DNA of 64,000 bases from Cheilinus undulatus (Eukaryota; Chordata; Actinopteri; Labriformes; Labridae), in assembly GCF_018320785.1 (NCBI RefSeq), contig NC_054871.1, positions 17,790,339-17,854,338 on the forward strand, in the 5' to 3' direction. The notes under the pieces were generated by a model. The model was not told the origin of the DNA. It saw only the letters and a list, made by a program, of their open reading frames with translations, and did no database searches. Of the stretch, positions 1-32,800 are shown piece by piece (position 1 is the first letter of the stretch; the number at the start of each line of letters is the position of its first letter). A program made the translations under genes and the position numbers.

Positions 1-3000
1 TATTGGAACAGTTTGATTGGACATATGTGAACACAACAATCGAACTGGTCTCTGTGTTAGTGGTTGACTCATCACACTCCAATAGTAGAATAAGCAGCTG
101 CAGCAGCAGTAGTGCAGCTATCAGGCCATTTTGTTTTCAGCTAATGATTAAAAGTAGGGATAGTAATAATCATTTGCAATCAAACAGGGTCTTTGGTCAT
201 TGTATTTTATAGCCAAAATATTTCTGCTTTGAAATAAGAAATACAAATTCAAGAAATTAGCTGTTTCTCAATCACTCTTTATAAAAGGAAAGCAACACAT
301 GTAAGAAACATGCCCTTGGCTGTTTAAGGCGGCTTGGCATGAAACTGAGAATCAAAAATAATAAATATGACACAAACTGTTTTTTTAGTTTCTGATCTCA
401 ATTTTGGTTTTTAATTTTTCATTTTCCATAAAGAAATGAATAAATGAGGGCATATTTCTAATTATTTTATTCCTACATGTGAGGGGAAAATGATGCTCAG
501 CATGCTTTTCTGAGCACAACACCTTCACCAGGTCACACACAATTTAATGCCAAGCTTCCTGAAAATGCAATGTTTTTACACTTTGTTCTTTCTTTTTTTA
601 ATGGTTAGTTGGAAACAGCTTCTGTCTTGGTTTTGGATTTTTACTTTCAACATCTGTTGGCTGTAAAATACACCAACTGTCCTCACACTGCTTTTGATGC
701 TTGGGCGCTAATCAGCAAAAAATAAAAAAATGGCAACAGACTAATGCTATCACCAGCAGAGCATCACAAGACTTCACTGTGACACTGACACTTTAACTAC
801 ACTGACTGTTTAGTTAAATGTGTTTTTCTTCAGAAGGTCAAAACTAACCCATCAGACATGTCTTTAATGAAACTGAACAAAACGTTCACGCAGAATGGCA
901 GTTAACACCAGTTAATGGGGTAACAAATTAAACCATAACACCTGCCTTTAAAGTCCTTCTCCTTCATGTGCTGACTTTTAACTTCTGCATTTTTTGGGGG
1001 GGGGGGAATGTCAAAGTTTTGATAAATATGCTCACTCACCCAAATGTTGAATCTTGAATCCAAACGTGATTCTTTTTTTTAATCAGATTTTTTTTTTTTT
1101 TTTTTTTTTTACCATTATGAACTAAAAAAACCTAGGTTATTAACTGGCACTATAAGAACAAAGATTGATTGTAGTCCAGGCATGGCATACGTGTATTTAG
1201 ACAAGGCTGTGATGAAATGACATAAGAACAGCTCAGCTGATTGGATGGCTTTAGAAGACTGCAGTGTGAACACAAAACAACCTGAGGGAAAATGAAACAA
1301 GATATCTTTTCATCATCTGAATCAGATTTTTTTTCCTGTTGGCATTAGTCAGATTTTAACTTTTATTTCAGTATTGATACTTAAAGTCTCTGTTCTTACT
1401 TTGTTGCCTGCATTCTGGGCATGGCCTCTGGTGCTTTCTGTGTTTTCCCTGGCAACAAGATGCTAATCCTGATTATTAGAGTGATTCAGAGATTAAAATG
1501 TGCGAACGTCATCTGTTACACCTCATTCAGGATAATGTGATTGTTCCTCTGCCTTCTACTATCGAGGGATGAGAGGACCGGTTGAGGAAATGGCCTCAGA
1601 TGATTTACACTGGCATATTTAGCTAAATTTATTAGCTGTGCACCAGTAAATTTAAATAGCATTAAGGTCAGTTGTGTTTTGTTGAAAGTGTCAGGACATG
1701 ACCTTCTTTACTGTGACGCAGGCGTAAAGCCTGGTCAGAGCCTCATCATCCCACATCTCCACACCTGGCTTTTACTTTTAGTGATGTAAGCCGTGCTGTT
1801 AGCTGATGGCTAAAGTACTTTGAGGTATCTGCATAAAGTGCTAACAGCTAACATCGCTTGCTGCCTAATGTGTCAAAGCAAGCATAGTTGAAGTGCAAAA
1901 TAAATATTAGCATGGATGCTTTGAAAAGAGTGATTATTTCACAAATTAGTCCTCCTTCTAAAATGTGTTTTTAGTAATATCCATGATTAATGTGGGTCAC
2001 ATTTTTAGGCTGATAAATCTGGTATTCTGGATTAATTTAGAAAAAATAATTCCTGATGCCGTCAAACACGGAAAAGCATGTTATAAACACTGCTATGAAA
2101 GCCACATATTAAGTTTTCTCCATTTATAAAAACAACCAGTGACTTATATTAGGAGTCCAACCCTTGAAATTGAAATACCAAATCTAGGCAGACTGTCTTC
2201 ATAGCAGAGCACAGAGGGTGAAATCACTCTTAAAACACCTCACACCACAGGAAAATCTGGCAAGATAATCTTTAGAACCATCTGATTATCAGACCTTTAC
2301 AGACTTTGATTGGAAGGGGAAAATTGAGCTCAAAATTGGTTAAATTAACAGACCTGATTAATATAAACATTAAATGTCGATATTCACGACCAGAAAGTAA
2401 CCAGAATTCAAGTGGTGGGGACACTGAGGACAGCAGAGCACGCAATCTGTGGATTGTTACATGGAATGTGACAAAAGCCAATCAGGAAGCAGGCTGAACC
2501 GTTATGAACAGCCATAGCACGGTAATAAATGCGAGGTAAAAGGTTAGATGGGACGTCAGAAACGGCGGAAAAACTTGTTGACTTGTAGTGTCCTGTAAAA
2601 CATAGAATAAATAGTCAAAGAGAGGAGTTGGACTTAAATTGCAACCACAATAAATGTAGCAGATAGCTAATAGCTTGCCACATAAAGCTTGTTCACTTCA
2701 TCAGGTTTGAAAGTGAGACTTAGTTTTGAGAGTGGAGACTTTAGTTGTTGATAAATAAATGTATTTAGACTTACACACACTTAAAGATTTTTAAAATCTT
2801 GACTGAGTATGAAATAATGAGATAACCAGCACATTACAACAATAATAATGTATTTTTTGTTCATATAGTGTGTGTTTATACACAGCACACACTAACAGAT
2901 TCAGTCACCAACAACCAGCCTCTACAGTCAACACTTAAAATCTCCCATGGTCACATGTGATTTTTGAGCAAACAAACTAATGTGGCTAACTGTTAGCTAC

Positions 3001-4157
3001 CTGCTAAATCCACTGTGGTAGCAGTTTTGATCCAACTCCCTCCTTTGTCAGTTTTTTGTGGTATGTTTAAGTGGAGTGGTTCTCTGGTTTAAAGATTTAA
3101 AAATGTTCTCAACCAAATTAATTTATAAAAAATGTTGAAGCTTAGACTTTAAATGGGAAAAAACAGGATAAGACAAATATGTTTAAAAAATATATATCCC
3201 TACAGAAGAGGATTAATGCATACATTTTATCTTACTCTAATGCCCCGAGACAGCAAGGTAAATTTGATCATTTCTGGGGGTAAGGAAATTAATAAGTTTA
3301 AATTTTTAGAAAAGACCTTAAGACTGGAAAACCTAAAAAAGCATGTATATAATTTATATGTATTATGCAATTAGGGCTTACATATATCATAGACTTTTTT
3401 CTACATTTTTGGTCCTAGGCACACATCAGTGACCCAGTGGAAACACCTTAGTGGCCCACTTTTGGGTCCTGTCCCACCAGTTGAGAACCACTGTTTTAGT
3501 GGATATGTCCCGTAAACACAAGTTGGTCCTCCATTTCTGACATCCATATAACTTTATGCTTCATGTTTACTACTCTAGCCATGGCTGTGTTTGTTATGCT
3601 TCCTCCTTCAGCCAGCTTGCTTCCTAATTGGCTGTTTGTCTGTTATCTGTTACAATCCTGCCCATGCCTGCTCAGCTGCCTGCAGGTGCTCACCCCACTC
3701 TACAGGATTTCTGAAGGTATAAGTTAAAAATTGTCATCCAATTGGTTTCAGAGTAGGTCAGAGTGGGAAAGATCACTCTTTAAACACTACAGAAAAATCT
3801 GTCAAGACAATAATTTTATTCTCTGGCCTTCGTGGATACATCTTTCCTTATTTGCATCTACTTTTATCCTAGTTTATAGGTGCACAGCAGTGTTAACGGT
3901 TGTGCTCAAGGTTTCTGCCTTAAAATTTCTCAGAGGAAAGTTTGTTCTTGCCACTTTTGTCAATGCAGTATAGACTTGACCTGTGGGTAAGGTGCGATGA
4001 AATATTTTGTCATGATCTTGAGCTTTATGATTAAGAACGGACTGATTATTTGATGGATTTTCCACAAGCCTCCTGCACATTTTTTAACATAATTGACTTA
4101 TCTCTTCTTTTTAATGCTGCTCTGACTTCTACTTTGGTGTTTCTCTGTCAGACTTAC
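1..4157 (-). other. crb1 intron 9 (partial), no coding exon seen
   Basis: No minus-strand reading frame here resembles the expected last EGF, transmembrane or ERLI tail, so the remaining exons must lie beyond position 1. The stretch is AT-rich, with a G run near 997-1007, a T run at 1089-1110 and one old dispersed-repeat fragment at 3425-3505. Nothing else is supported. Confidence 0.75.
3425..3505 (-). repeat. Dispersed repeat fragment, related to 34055-34140
   Basis: Read on the minus strand this gives AGTGGTTCTCAACTGGTGGG followed by GACCCAAAAGTGGGCC. The segment at 34055-34140 on the plus strand has the same order (TTTCTTCAACTGGTGGCAGG, ACCCAAAGGTGGGTTGCAG). They are two old copies of one dispersed family in opposite orientation. 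The family name is not known to me. Confidence 0.65.
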
Positions 4158-24733
<20,576 letters not shown>

Positions 24734-25834
24734 AATCGTGCCGGGAAATCATCCTGCTCGCTGTGTTGAGGTCTTGTCACACACAGATCTCTCTGCGTCT
24801 GATGCTGCCTCTGTATGCTCATCTGTTGTCAACTCCAGAGCCACTTCAGGTACACTTCTCCTCCTGCTGGAGCACCATCAAGAGCCTCCATCACACATGA
24901 AATATAAAAGAGCGTCAGGCATGGAGCTAAACACCCCCTCCTCCCCATCCCCCTCCCGCCCATTTTTAACTCTGGGTAGTGGGAGGGAAGAAACAATGGT
25001 AGGCAACAACTATCTCAGTGCACAAAAAGAAAGCTAGCTCATATTAAGGAACTACCTATATCAATACCACAATAATGGCTTTGATACCGGTGGAGTATAA
25101 GTAGGTTACCTTGGAGTCTATGTCTTCATGAGGCTGAGCTGGAAAACCCAAACTAATATTATATCAGATGAGATGCTCTGATGAGTGCAGCAGGATGTCG
25201 TAAATCTTCTATGTGTGTACAGACCATTGTACTCTGCTGTCGTCTGCTGGGAGAGCCGTGGATAATGTCAGGAGACAATCAAGTGCTTAAGAAGTAATCC
25301 GTAATTGGCTGCCAAGTGCCAACCAGTCACATTTGAAGCGGTCGACAATGGGGACAATGGACAAATATTTATTAGCCTATTTTTAATTTATCTGAAATAT
25401 TTCTTCCACGGAACTGTTTGGTTACACGGTCACAAAGACTGAAATATTTTTCTTGTCCAAAGTAATATAGTTCACGCCTGGCAACAACCCTGTTCTGGCC
25501 AACAGTTAACTTTCACCTTCATTGACAGTCTTAATCAAACTGCAGTCTGACTCCTCCTGCTCCAAGTGCGCACGTGACTCCTGTAAATCCACCATAGAGC
25601 GTGCACATCTAAATTCGTATCAGCTTAATAGTCGCCTATGTTTATTACAGGTGTATTCTAATCTACTCTACGGGTGCCCTAAAGTCCCGGGGAAGTGGAG
25701 ATTTTTTTACCTTGTGAGCATAGTACAAACATTTCATATCTCCTACAACCTAATACAAACATTTTATAACACCTGTTTGTGACTTTATTTTTCTTTGATA
25801 TGTTACTCTCCTCTTGCCTATATACAACTCCAAG

Positions 25835-26170
25835 TCCAAAAAAGTTGGGGCACTGTGTAAAATGTAAAAAAACAAAACAAAATGCAATGATTTGAAAATC
25901 TCATTAACCCATAGTCTGTTCAGAATAGAACATAAACAACATATCAAATGTGAAAACTGAGACAGTTTACTATTTCGTTAAAAAATAACACCACATTTTG
26001 AATTTGATGGCAGCAACACGTCTTAAAGAAAACAGGGACGGAGCAACAAAAGGCTGGAAAAGTAAGTGGTACTAATAAAAAAAAAAGCTGAAGGAGCATT
26101 TTGCAACTAATTAGGTAAACTGGCAACAGGTCAGTAACATAACTGGATTTAAAAAGAGAAGGCCTAGCTT
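25835..26170 (+). mobile_element. Truncated fish DNA-element end (CCAAAAAAGTTGGGG family)
   Basis: Begins CAACTCCAAGTCCAAAAAAG-TTGGGGCACTGTG and continues through AATGCAATGATTTG, TTTGAATTTGATGGCAGC and GCAACAAAAGGCTGGAAAAG to GGCAACAGGTCAGTAACATA. I recognise this as the conserved beginning of a very common teleost dispersed element. Only about 330 bp remain. Superfamily not assigned. Confidence 0.65.
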
Positions 26171-26630
26171 AATCATTAGAAGAATCTTTTTTTTTTCAAT
26201 TCAAGTTTGAGAAATGGAAAAAACGATAGAAATAGATATGTTTGTAGGCTTTAAAAGACAAGAGTCACAAATAGAATAGAAACAGATGTTTAAATAAATA
26301 AACAATATTAATTATACTGACTAAAAATGATGCCAGTAGCCTAGTTAATGTCAAGGTTTAGATGTTCTGAAGTATGAAATTGAGTTAGAATAGCTAATTT
26401 TAACAAAAGGACATGTTTAAAAGACAAAGAACCAGGACTAGGACTCTTTTAATTTCGAGATAAGCCAGTAAAACTCAGGCCTAAAACTGAAAAATAAAAG
26501 AAAATAATGCAATATGAAACAAAAAATTAATATCGAATGATGTGTTGTACTTTGGATTTATTTATGACCAAAAAGCGTCAAAGACTTTTTCTCTTTTCTG
26601 TGTTTCACGGTGATTAAAAAAGCGCCAAGC

Positions 26631-26644
26631 GTTTCCCTGGCAAC
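26631..26644 (+). promoter_or_regulatory. RFX X-box in the axdnd1 promoter
   Basis: GTTTCCCTGGCAAC fits the X-box pattern (GTNNCC, two bases, RGYAAC) bound by RFX factors, which with FOXJ1 drive motile-cilium genes. It lies 150 bp upstream of the axdnd1 start codon, the usual distance for such sites. A second CAACGCAACC half-site-like sequence follows directly. Confidence 0.75.
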
Positions 26645-26793
26645 GCAACCAGGAAGTTGAAGCTCACCGGTCAGTGGAGGAGTCGCTCCTCTTTAGGACA
26701 AAGTAAAAGTAATTTCCGGCCTACATGAAGACTTCTATGTTTCAGATATTTACAGAAGAGACCTTACTGTAACATTTCCAACGTGAGTCCGGG

Positions 26794-26863
26794 ATGTCAG
26801 CGTCCCTGAGAGCCAGCTCAGCGCCGAATTCAGCGGGGCCGGAGCAGACACTGGACAGCACAG
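26794..26863 (+). CDS. axdnd1: axdnd1 exon 1: start codon
   Basis: [20 protein letters not shown] opens the protein, in a GC-richer promoter-proximal setting. The exon ends ACAG|GTGACG in phase 1 and joins to exon 2 reading V-A-E-M-N-C-Q. The start is chosen as the first Met in frame with exon 2. An earlier small ATG in the leader (near 26724) is not in this frame context. Confidence 0.8.
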
Positions 26864-29800
26864 GTGACGTTACGGTTCTGTCTGTGGGGGGGAGTTACGC
26901 TAGCTCATTGTTCCAGTGCTCTGTTAGCAGATAAAAGAGGAGCAAACATAACAGTATCTTATATTTAGGAAATGTTTCTTAAACTGCAGTGGCACACATC
27001 ACTTTACACAGCATTACGTTAGACATAAGAGCATCAAATGTTTGTTCAAAGGAGCCTAACGCAGCTGTCTGTGAGATAGAGACAAACAGAGGTCTGATCA
27101 CCTCCCTGTTGATGGAAGATGGACGTTAACTTCGTTTGAGGCTTTATGGGAAAATATGAATACATCAGACCTGCCCACAGAATCTGCTGGGCCCCATGGG
27201 CCCGCCCTGGTTGGGATTCATTGATTTCTATAGCCTTTATGGATCAGTCGCAATGATGCTGGCATACTTTGTAGTATCTTTAAATGGGTTCTAATGTTGA
27301 AAATATTCTGAACCACTTTTTCACAGCCTCTTACCACTTTCTGGACATGTTTTGACCCCTTTTCGCCACTTTTCTGTCCGTTTCTGCCACTTTTAACCCC
27401 ATTTTTTTTACCAGCATTTTCATACCAGTTTTGCCTCTTTTTGCCATTTCTAACTCATTTTCCCACTTTTAAGCAATTTTGGCCAATTTTTTTTTTACCC
27501 ATTCTCACTATATTTACCCTTTTTGACCAATTTCTACCTATTTATGCCACATTTAACCAATTTTTGCCACTTTAAACCCCTTTTCCACCTTTTCCATGTA
27601 CATTTTCCTCTTTGCCAGTTCTTACCTCCTTTTACCAATTTGAAGCAATTTTGGACCCTTTCATTGCTTATTATCTTCTTTTTACCTCTTTTTCTGTTCA
27701 TTTTTACCTCTTTTTGCTGCGTTAAACTCATTTTTGCCACTTAATGCAATTTTTATTCTTTTTTTTTCCATTACAGTTTTCTCAGTTTCTTTACTTTATT
27801 ATCTGGCATCATGACGTTTTTGTACTTAATAGCTTTGCTATGAAGTCTGACATTACTTTCCAAATGTAAATGTGCCCATCCACATTGTTGACATTACCAA
27901 AAATAGGTAATTCTGTATTAAACAGGGGTTTACATTTTGATGAAAGGTTGTATTGTACTGCAGGGTAAAATAATGAACAAATAATTTATTGTTTCTTTGA
28001 TAAGAGTGGTTATTGTACAGGCTAAAAATAAAATATAGATATCACAAAAAAACTCCAAATAAGTTCAGTGGTTGGTATAATCATGTTTTCTTTAAATTTT
28101 ACTTTATTTTGTCAGTGGCTGAGATGAATTGTCAAGTCCCAGCTGAGAGTAGAAAGGCACCTCTTCCTCCTGTCAACAGCCAGATCATCCCAACCGAACT
28201 GATGGTCAGCCTTTCCTCTACCGTCTGTAACAGGATTACTCTGGGGCACACTGCACACAGTCGACATTGCAAGGTACATTCAGGTCCCTTTACTATTTAA
28301 GGTGGCTGTTTCTTTTTGTGCCTGAGATCACTGGACAACAGTGGTGCTATGATTATTTTATTCTTTTCTATACAGGGCTGTGGAATCAGGCGACCAGATG
28401 CAGCCTGGCATCACCCCCTTGGTCGTAAAAATTATAAATACTTTCTTGAGCAGCCAACATCTGTGACTGGAGCTGGCAGGTCAGTGAGACAAATACAGAA
28501 AAACAGACATAGTGGTACTGCAACTAAGACCTGTTTCAGTAGCTTTAGTAGAATATTACATGCAAACTATTTATAAAAAATTTCATGGGTATACACCTAA
28601 TTTACCCTCAAAGATGTTCAATGGCCCCTTCATTAAAGGATAACCACCCTGTTTTATTAGCCAAGGCCACTTTTGCAGCTTTAAATCCATTTTTGCCAAT
28701 TTTTACCTTTTTTTTCAATTATTTAACTTGTTTCCCCTCACAGTTATCCCAAGTAATGCAAGTAATGAATGAATATTAAGACAGAGAGAACTTTCCCCCA
28801 GAAAACTTGTTTGCTGTTACTGTATTTAGTTTTTTTTAATTATTTTTGTTATTTTGGAGGGTGGTTGGTATACTGGCAGTGACTAATGCTCCTTGGCATG
28901 CCAAAGTTTGGGATGTACTGTATGAGGCTGAGACGACAACACGATTATGCTTTTTGAGTTAGTGCTCCCATATTCCTCAGCTGTGTTGTAGGTATTACAC
29001 TAAAAAGCAATGCAGTAATGTACTCAGACTGCTTTTGATGGGGATTTAGAAGTGGGTATACTCTGTCTACCTGCATATACCCTACACTACACCACTAACT
29101 TTCTTCAGTTTTGCATTACCATAACTAAATACCTTACAAAGTCAGGCTAATTTTAGTGTCTATCTTCAGTTAGTGAAATTTACAAAAATAATCAAATGAT
29201 TATAGATTAAACTCTCACATTTGACTGTTTGTAAGACCTAAAAGAGCTTAAAGAATGCAATTTTATTTTCTGTTGTGATGGTGTCTGTACAGGGACATTT
29301 CCTTCCTGTGTGACGCCACAGTAATGCAGAAGAAGTCAGAACCCCTCCCACCAGTGAGTGACAAGAGCGGCACCGAAGACACACAGGTGAACTGCCTTTA
29401 GTGACCTTTTAACCTTTGACAAGGTTAAAAGGCAATAGCAGGCCGTGGAGTATACTCTACTACAACACTGTTTGCACTGTTTGTGTTAAAGGATTACAAC
29501 AGTGGTTACATTTTCTATGTCGTCTGAGAGTTCATGGTGTTGACCAGAAGTTTTAGATGATTTTTTATCATGCTTTAATCAGGTACAGTATCACAGCATG
29601 GTTTGGTAACCTGTCCGTGCAGTTAAAATCCAAACTGATGCGACTGGTTGACATTGCATGTAAATGAATTGGTGGTAAAAGCCACACATCACTGCAGAAT
29701 ATTTTTAACAGGCTGCTCTTAGGCAGGTTCAAAAATGCATTAATTCCTGTGTATATAAAGCCCTTAAGTAATAGCAATTAAGGCAGGACTGGCGATGGAC

Positions 29801-32800
29801 TTGACTGAGATTTGTTTTTGCATAGTTGCACTGGTACTCAGAGAGTCTAATGGTATTTAGATTTTTTCATGTGTAATCTCCATGTTGTTGAGTGTTGTCT
29901 ATGACTGCTGCATTGATGAGCAGCCGAAGACAAATTTCTCACTTTGTGGGAAAATAAAGTTTATCTTATCTTATCCTACTTATCTGAATCAGAGAAATGT
30001 AATGTAACAAAATCAACCACAAGGGATAAATAAAGGAGATATAAGGAGGGAAAACTTTAACTGATGACATTCAGATTCAGACCAGTCTTTGTTTAATTTG
30101 GTCCTTGTTGAAGTTAAAACATCTTTCTATTTTTCTTTACAACATTTGCATGTTAACATTTACATGTCAAGTGACTTTACTTCTGGAAAGAATGTTTAAC
30201 AGTCATGGCAATTGGCATGATATTCACATTTATTGCCAGTCTTTAACAATCACACATTTGCATTCATTTGTCTTACAGGATTTGAGCATTTCTGAAAGTC
30301 TGATACCAGAGGAGTATCACATAGTGAAAAACAGAGGACTAAAGAGCCTTGAATTATATGAGGAGTGAGTCTGCTTTGTTCCAGTAATCCCCTTACAATG
30401 CTAACCAGACATACTCAACTTATTTTTCTTATTAATTCTCACTTTGCTTCTCTTCCTCAGTGCTTTCACAGTCCAGCTGCAAGATGGCGATCAGAAACTT
30501 CGGGTCTTCCCTTCACTGTGAGTTCATAAAGCAGGAGTAAATTAAATTAAACTATTATACTTAATCTGGAAGTCTTCATCTCATCAAATCCTGCCTCGGG
30601 AAAATCATTTGGCAAAGTTCTGGGAGAATGAAGGCAGAGCGTTTTCAAGGAAAGCCCTTAGATGTGTTGTAATGCAGATTTGTGTGTATGTTCCCTACGG
30701 CCAGGAGACCTAGTGGCAGACTGGAAGTGGTGCAGCTGATGAGGGTGATGGATGACATGCTGGAGAAGGCTGGAGTGGATCAGCAGAGGGAAGAGCTGAC
30801 TGAAATCTCTCAGGTAAGACAAACTGACCAGCAGAATATAAAAACATCCTTTTCAAGGCCTGTGTGGCTGTTGCTTTCAAGTGCTGGTCTGTCATACGTA
30901 CTGGTGATAGTCTTGATGGCATTACTACGTGTCTAGTAAAAAAGAACATGCAATTTTTGCCATAGCCAAGTAATGTTTAAATACATTTCTTAAGAAAAAC
31001 AAAGCACAATGACAATGAAATGTCTTACAGATGGAGCAGTTGTTGGAGCTGGTGAAGGTTGAGCAAAACATCTACAACATTGTTTTCCATGAACTGATCA
31101 GACAGGTCAGTGTGAACTGCTCTGAGAGAGGAGAACTGCTCGCCAAACTCAGGTTTGCAGCCAACACATTGGGACACAACCTGAATGAATTGTTTTCTTT
31201 GGTGCTCCACAGGGCTCAATGCTTGGATCATTACTTTTTGACTTCTATTTGCTCTCACTCCAGAGGGTCATTAATTAACACAATATATCATACCACTCAT
31301 ATGCTGACGACACACAACTGTACATTTCTATTTACTCTGGTGATCTTACTGATCTTCAGTAAATAAACGTCTACATTGCATACAGGATATTAACAGTTGG
31401 ATGTCAAAACATTTCCTAAAACTCTAACCCAGAAAAAACTGAAATACTTGTTGGCCCCAAAAAACAAAGAGCACAACTTCAATTGCATCTAGATTCAATA
31501 TCCATGAAATACAGTGAGCACGTTAGAAATCTTGGCCTCAATTTTTCACTCAGAACTTAACTTTGAAAACCATATATCCAGTATCACCAAAACAGCATTC
31601 TATCATTTGAAAAACATATCCAAACTCAGATCATTCATCACCCAAAATGATGCAGAAAAATTAATCCATGCATTTGTCTCCATCAGATTAGATTACTGTA
31701 ATGCACTGTGTGCCGGTCTACCAAAACAATCACTTAGTAATCAACAGTTATTCAATACACAGCGGCCAGAGTCCTAACACACACTAGGAAATATGATCAT
31801 ATCACTCTGGTCCTCAGAACACTCCACTGGCACCCCGTACAATTCAGAATCACTTTTGAAATCCTCCTACTAGTCCATAAAGCTCTCAATGGTTCAACCC
31901 CTGAATACACTTCTGACCTGCTGACAGTCTGCAACCCAACCCGACAGGTGAAGGTCTTTTAGCCATACCTAGAATCAGAACGAAGCCTGTTGAGGGAGCT
32001 TTCAGTTACTTTGGTCATTTTCTCTTAAACAACCTCCCTGCAGACCTGAGGTCTCTCACTACTGTATCTTTATTTAAAACTAAACTAAAAACATACCTAT
32101 TTTCCAAAGCATGCAAATAACTTCTGTAATGAAATGTGCTATATAAATAAAGTTGCTTTCTTGCTTAAGGGAGTTTCCCCCCAAGAAGCATTCTCCCAGC
32201 GTGTCTTGTTTTTGTGTATATAGAAAGCGTTACCAGTCTCTGATCGAGCGGATCCCGCAGTGTTTGAAGGCTCTACATACTGAGGCAGCGGCACAGCGGG
32301 CTCTTGACCGCCGGCTAACTGAGGAGATCTACCACATCAAGACATCCATGCAGCAGCTCAGCATGTATGAGGCTCAGGCTGGTTGGTTGTAAATGTGATG
32401 AACAATATTAGCATGCATTGTGAAGCACTGAATGAATGTATGTGCAGAGTCAGTTTTTATTAAAAACTGTGAATGGTGTCTGTTAGCTCATTATGTGTAA
32501 ATCTTTGGATATAAGGTTGTTTTCTCTTTATAGGGAGCTTTCCAAAATCAGAGAGCATGACGCCTTTGTGTCCCAGCAGGCAGAGCTGGCTCGCCGGCAG
32601 CTGGCAGGAGCACTCAATCAGACTAACACCAGTGCAGAGTAAGTCCATTTTAAGACCAAATCAGCCACCTTACATGCAGTCTAATTCATGTTTTCACTAA
32701 GCTGATGCATTGTTGTTGCAGTTGCAGCTCGAACATTGTGGACACGGTTTATCTTAGCACACTATTTGTATTTTAGATCTTACCTGCAATAACAATCAGT

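Larger units (their letters stand above)
24734..26793. promoter_or_regulatory. Divergent crb1 / axdnd1 intergenic region
   Basis: 2.06 kb separates the two start codons, so this interval must hold both promoters. The flank next to axdnd1 contains an X-box (26631-26644). The middle carries the 5' part of a transposon (25835-26170). No TATA box or initiator can be assigned with confidence to crb1. Confidence 0.6.

Noticed and set aside
1441..1457. Second X-box-like sequence TTTTCCCTGGCAAC
   Set aside because: It is inside a crb1 intron, deviates at the first half-site and has no nearby transcription start.
27523..27744. Overlapping open frames on both strands
   Set aside because: Produced by the CCACTTTTAACC array; repetitive Phe/Pro/Leu or Lys/Trp composition and no homology.
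32365..32392. Continuation of axdnd1 exon 9 to the stop after AGWL
   Set aside because: The GTATGA donor at 32365 gives a phase that joins to exon 10 with conserved [10 protein letters not shown]. Read-through gives an immediate stop and no homology.
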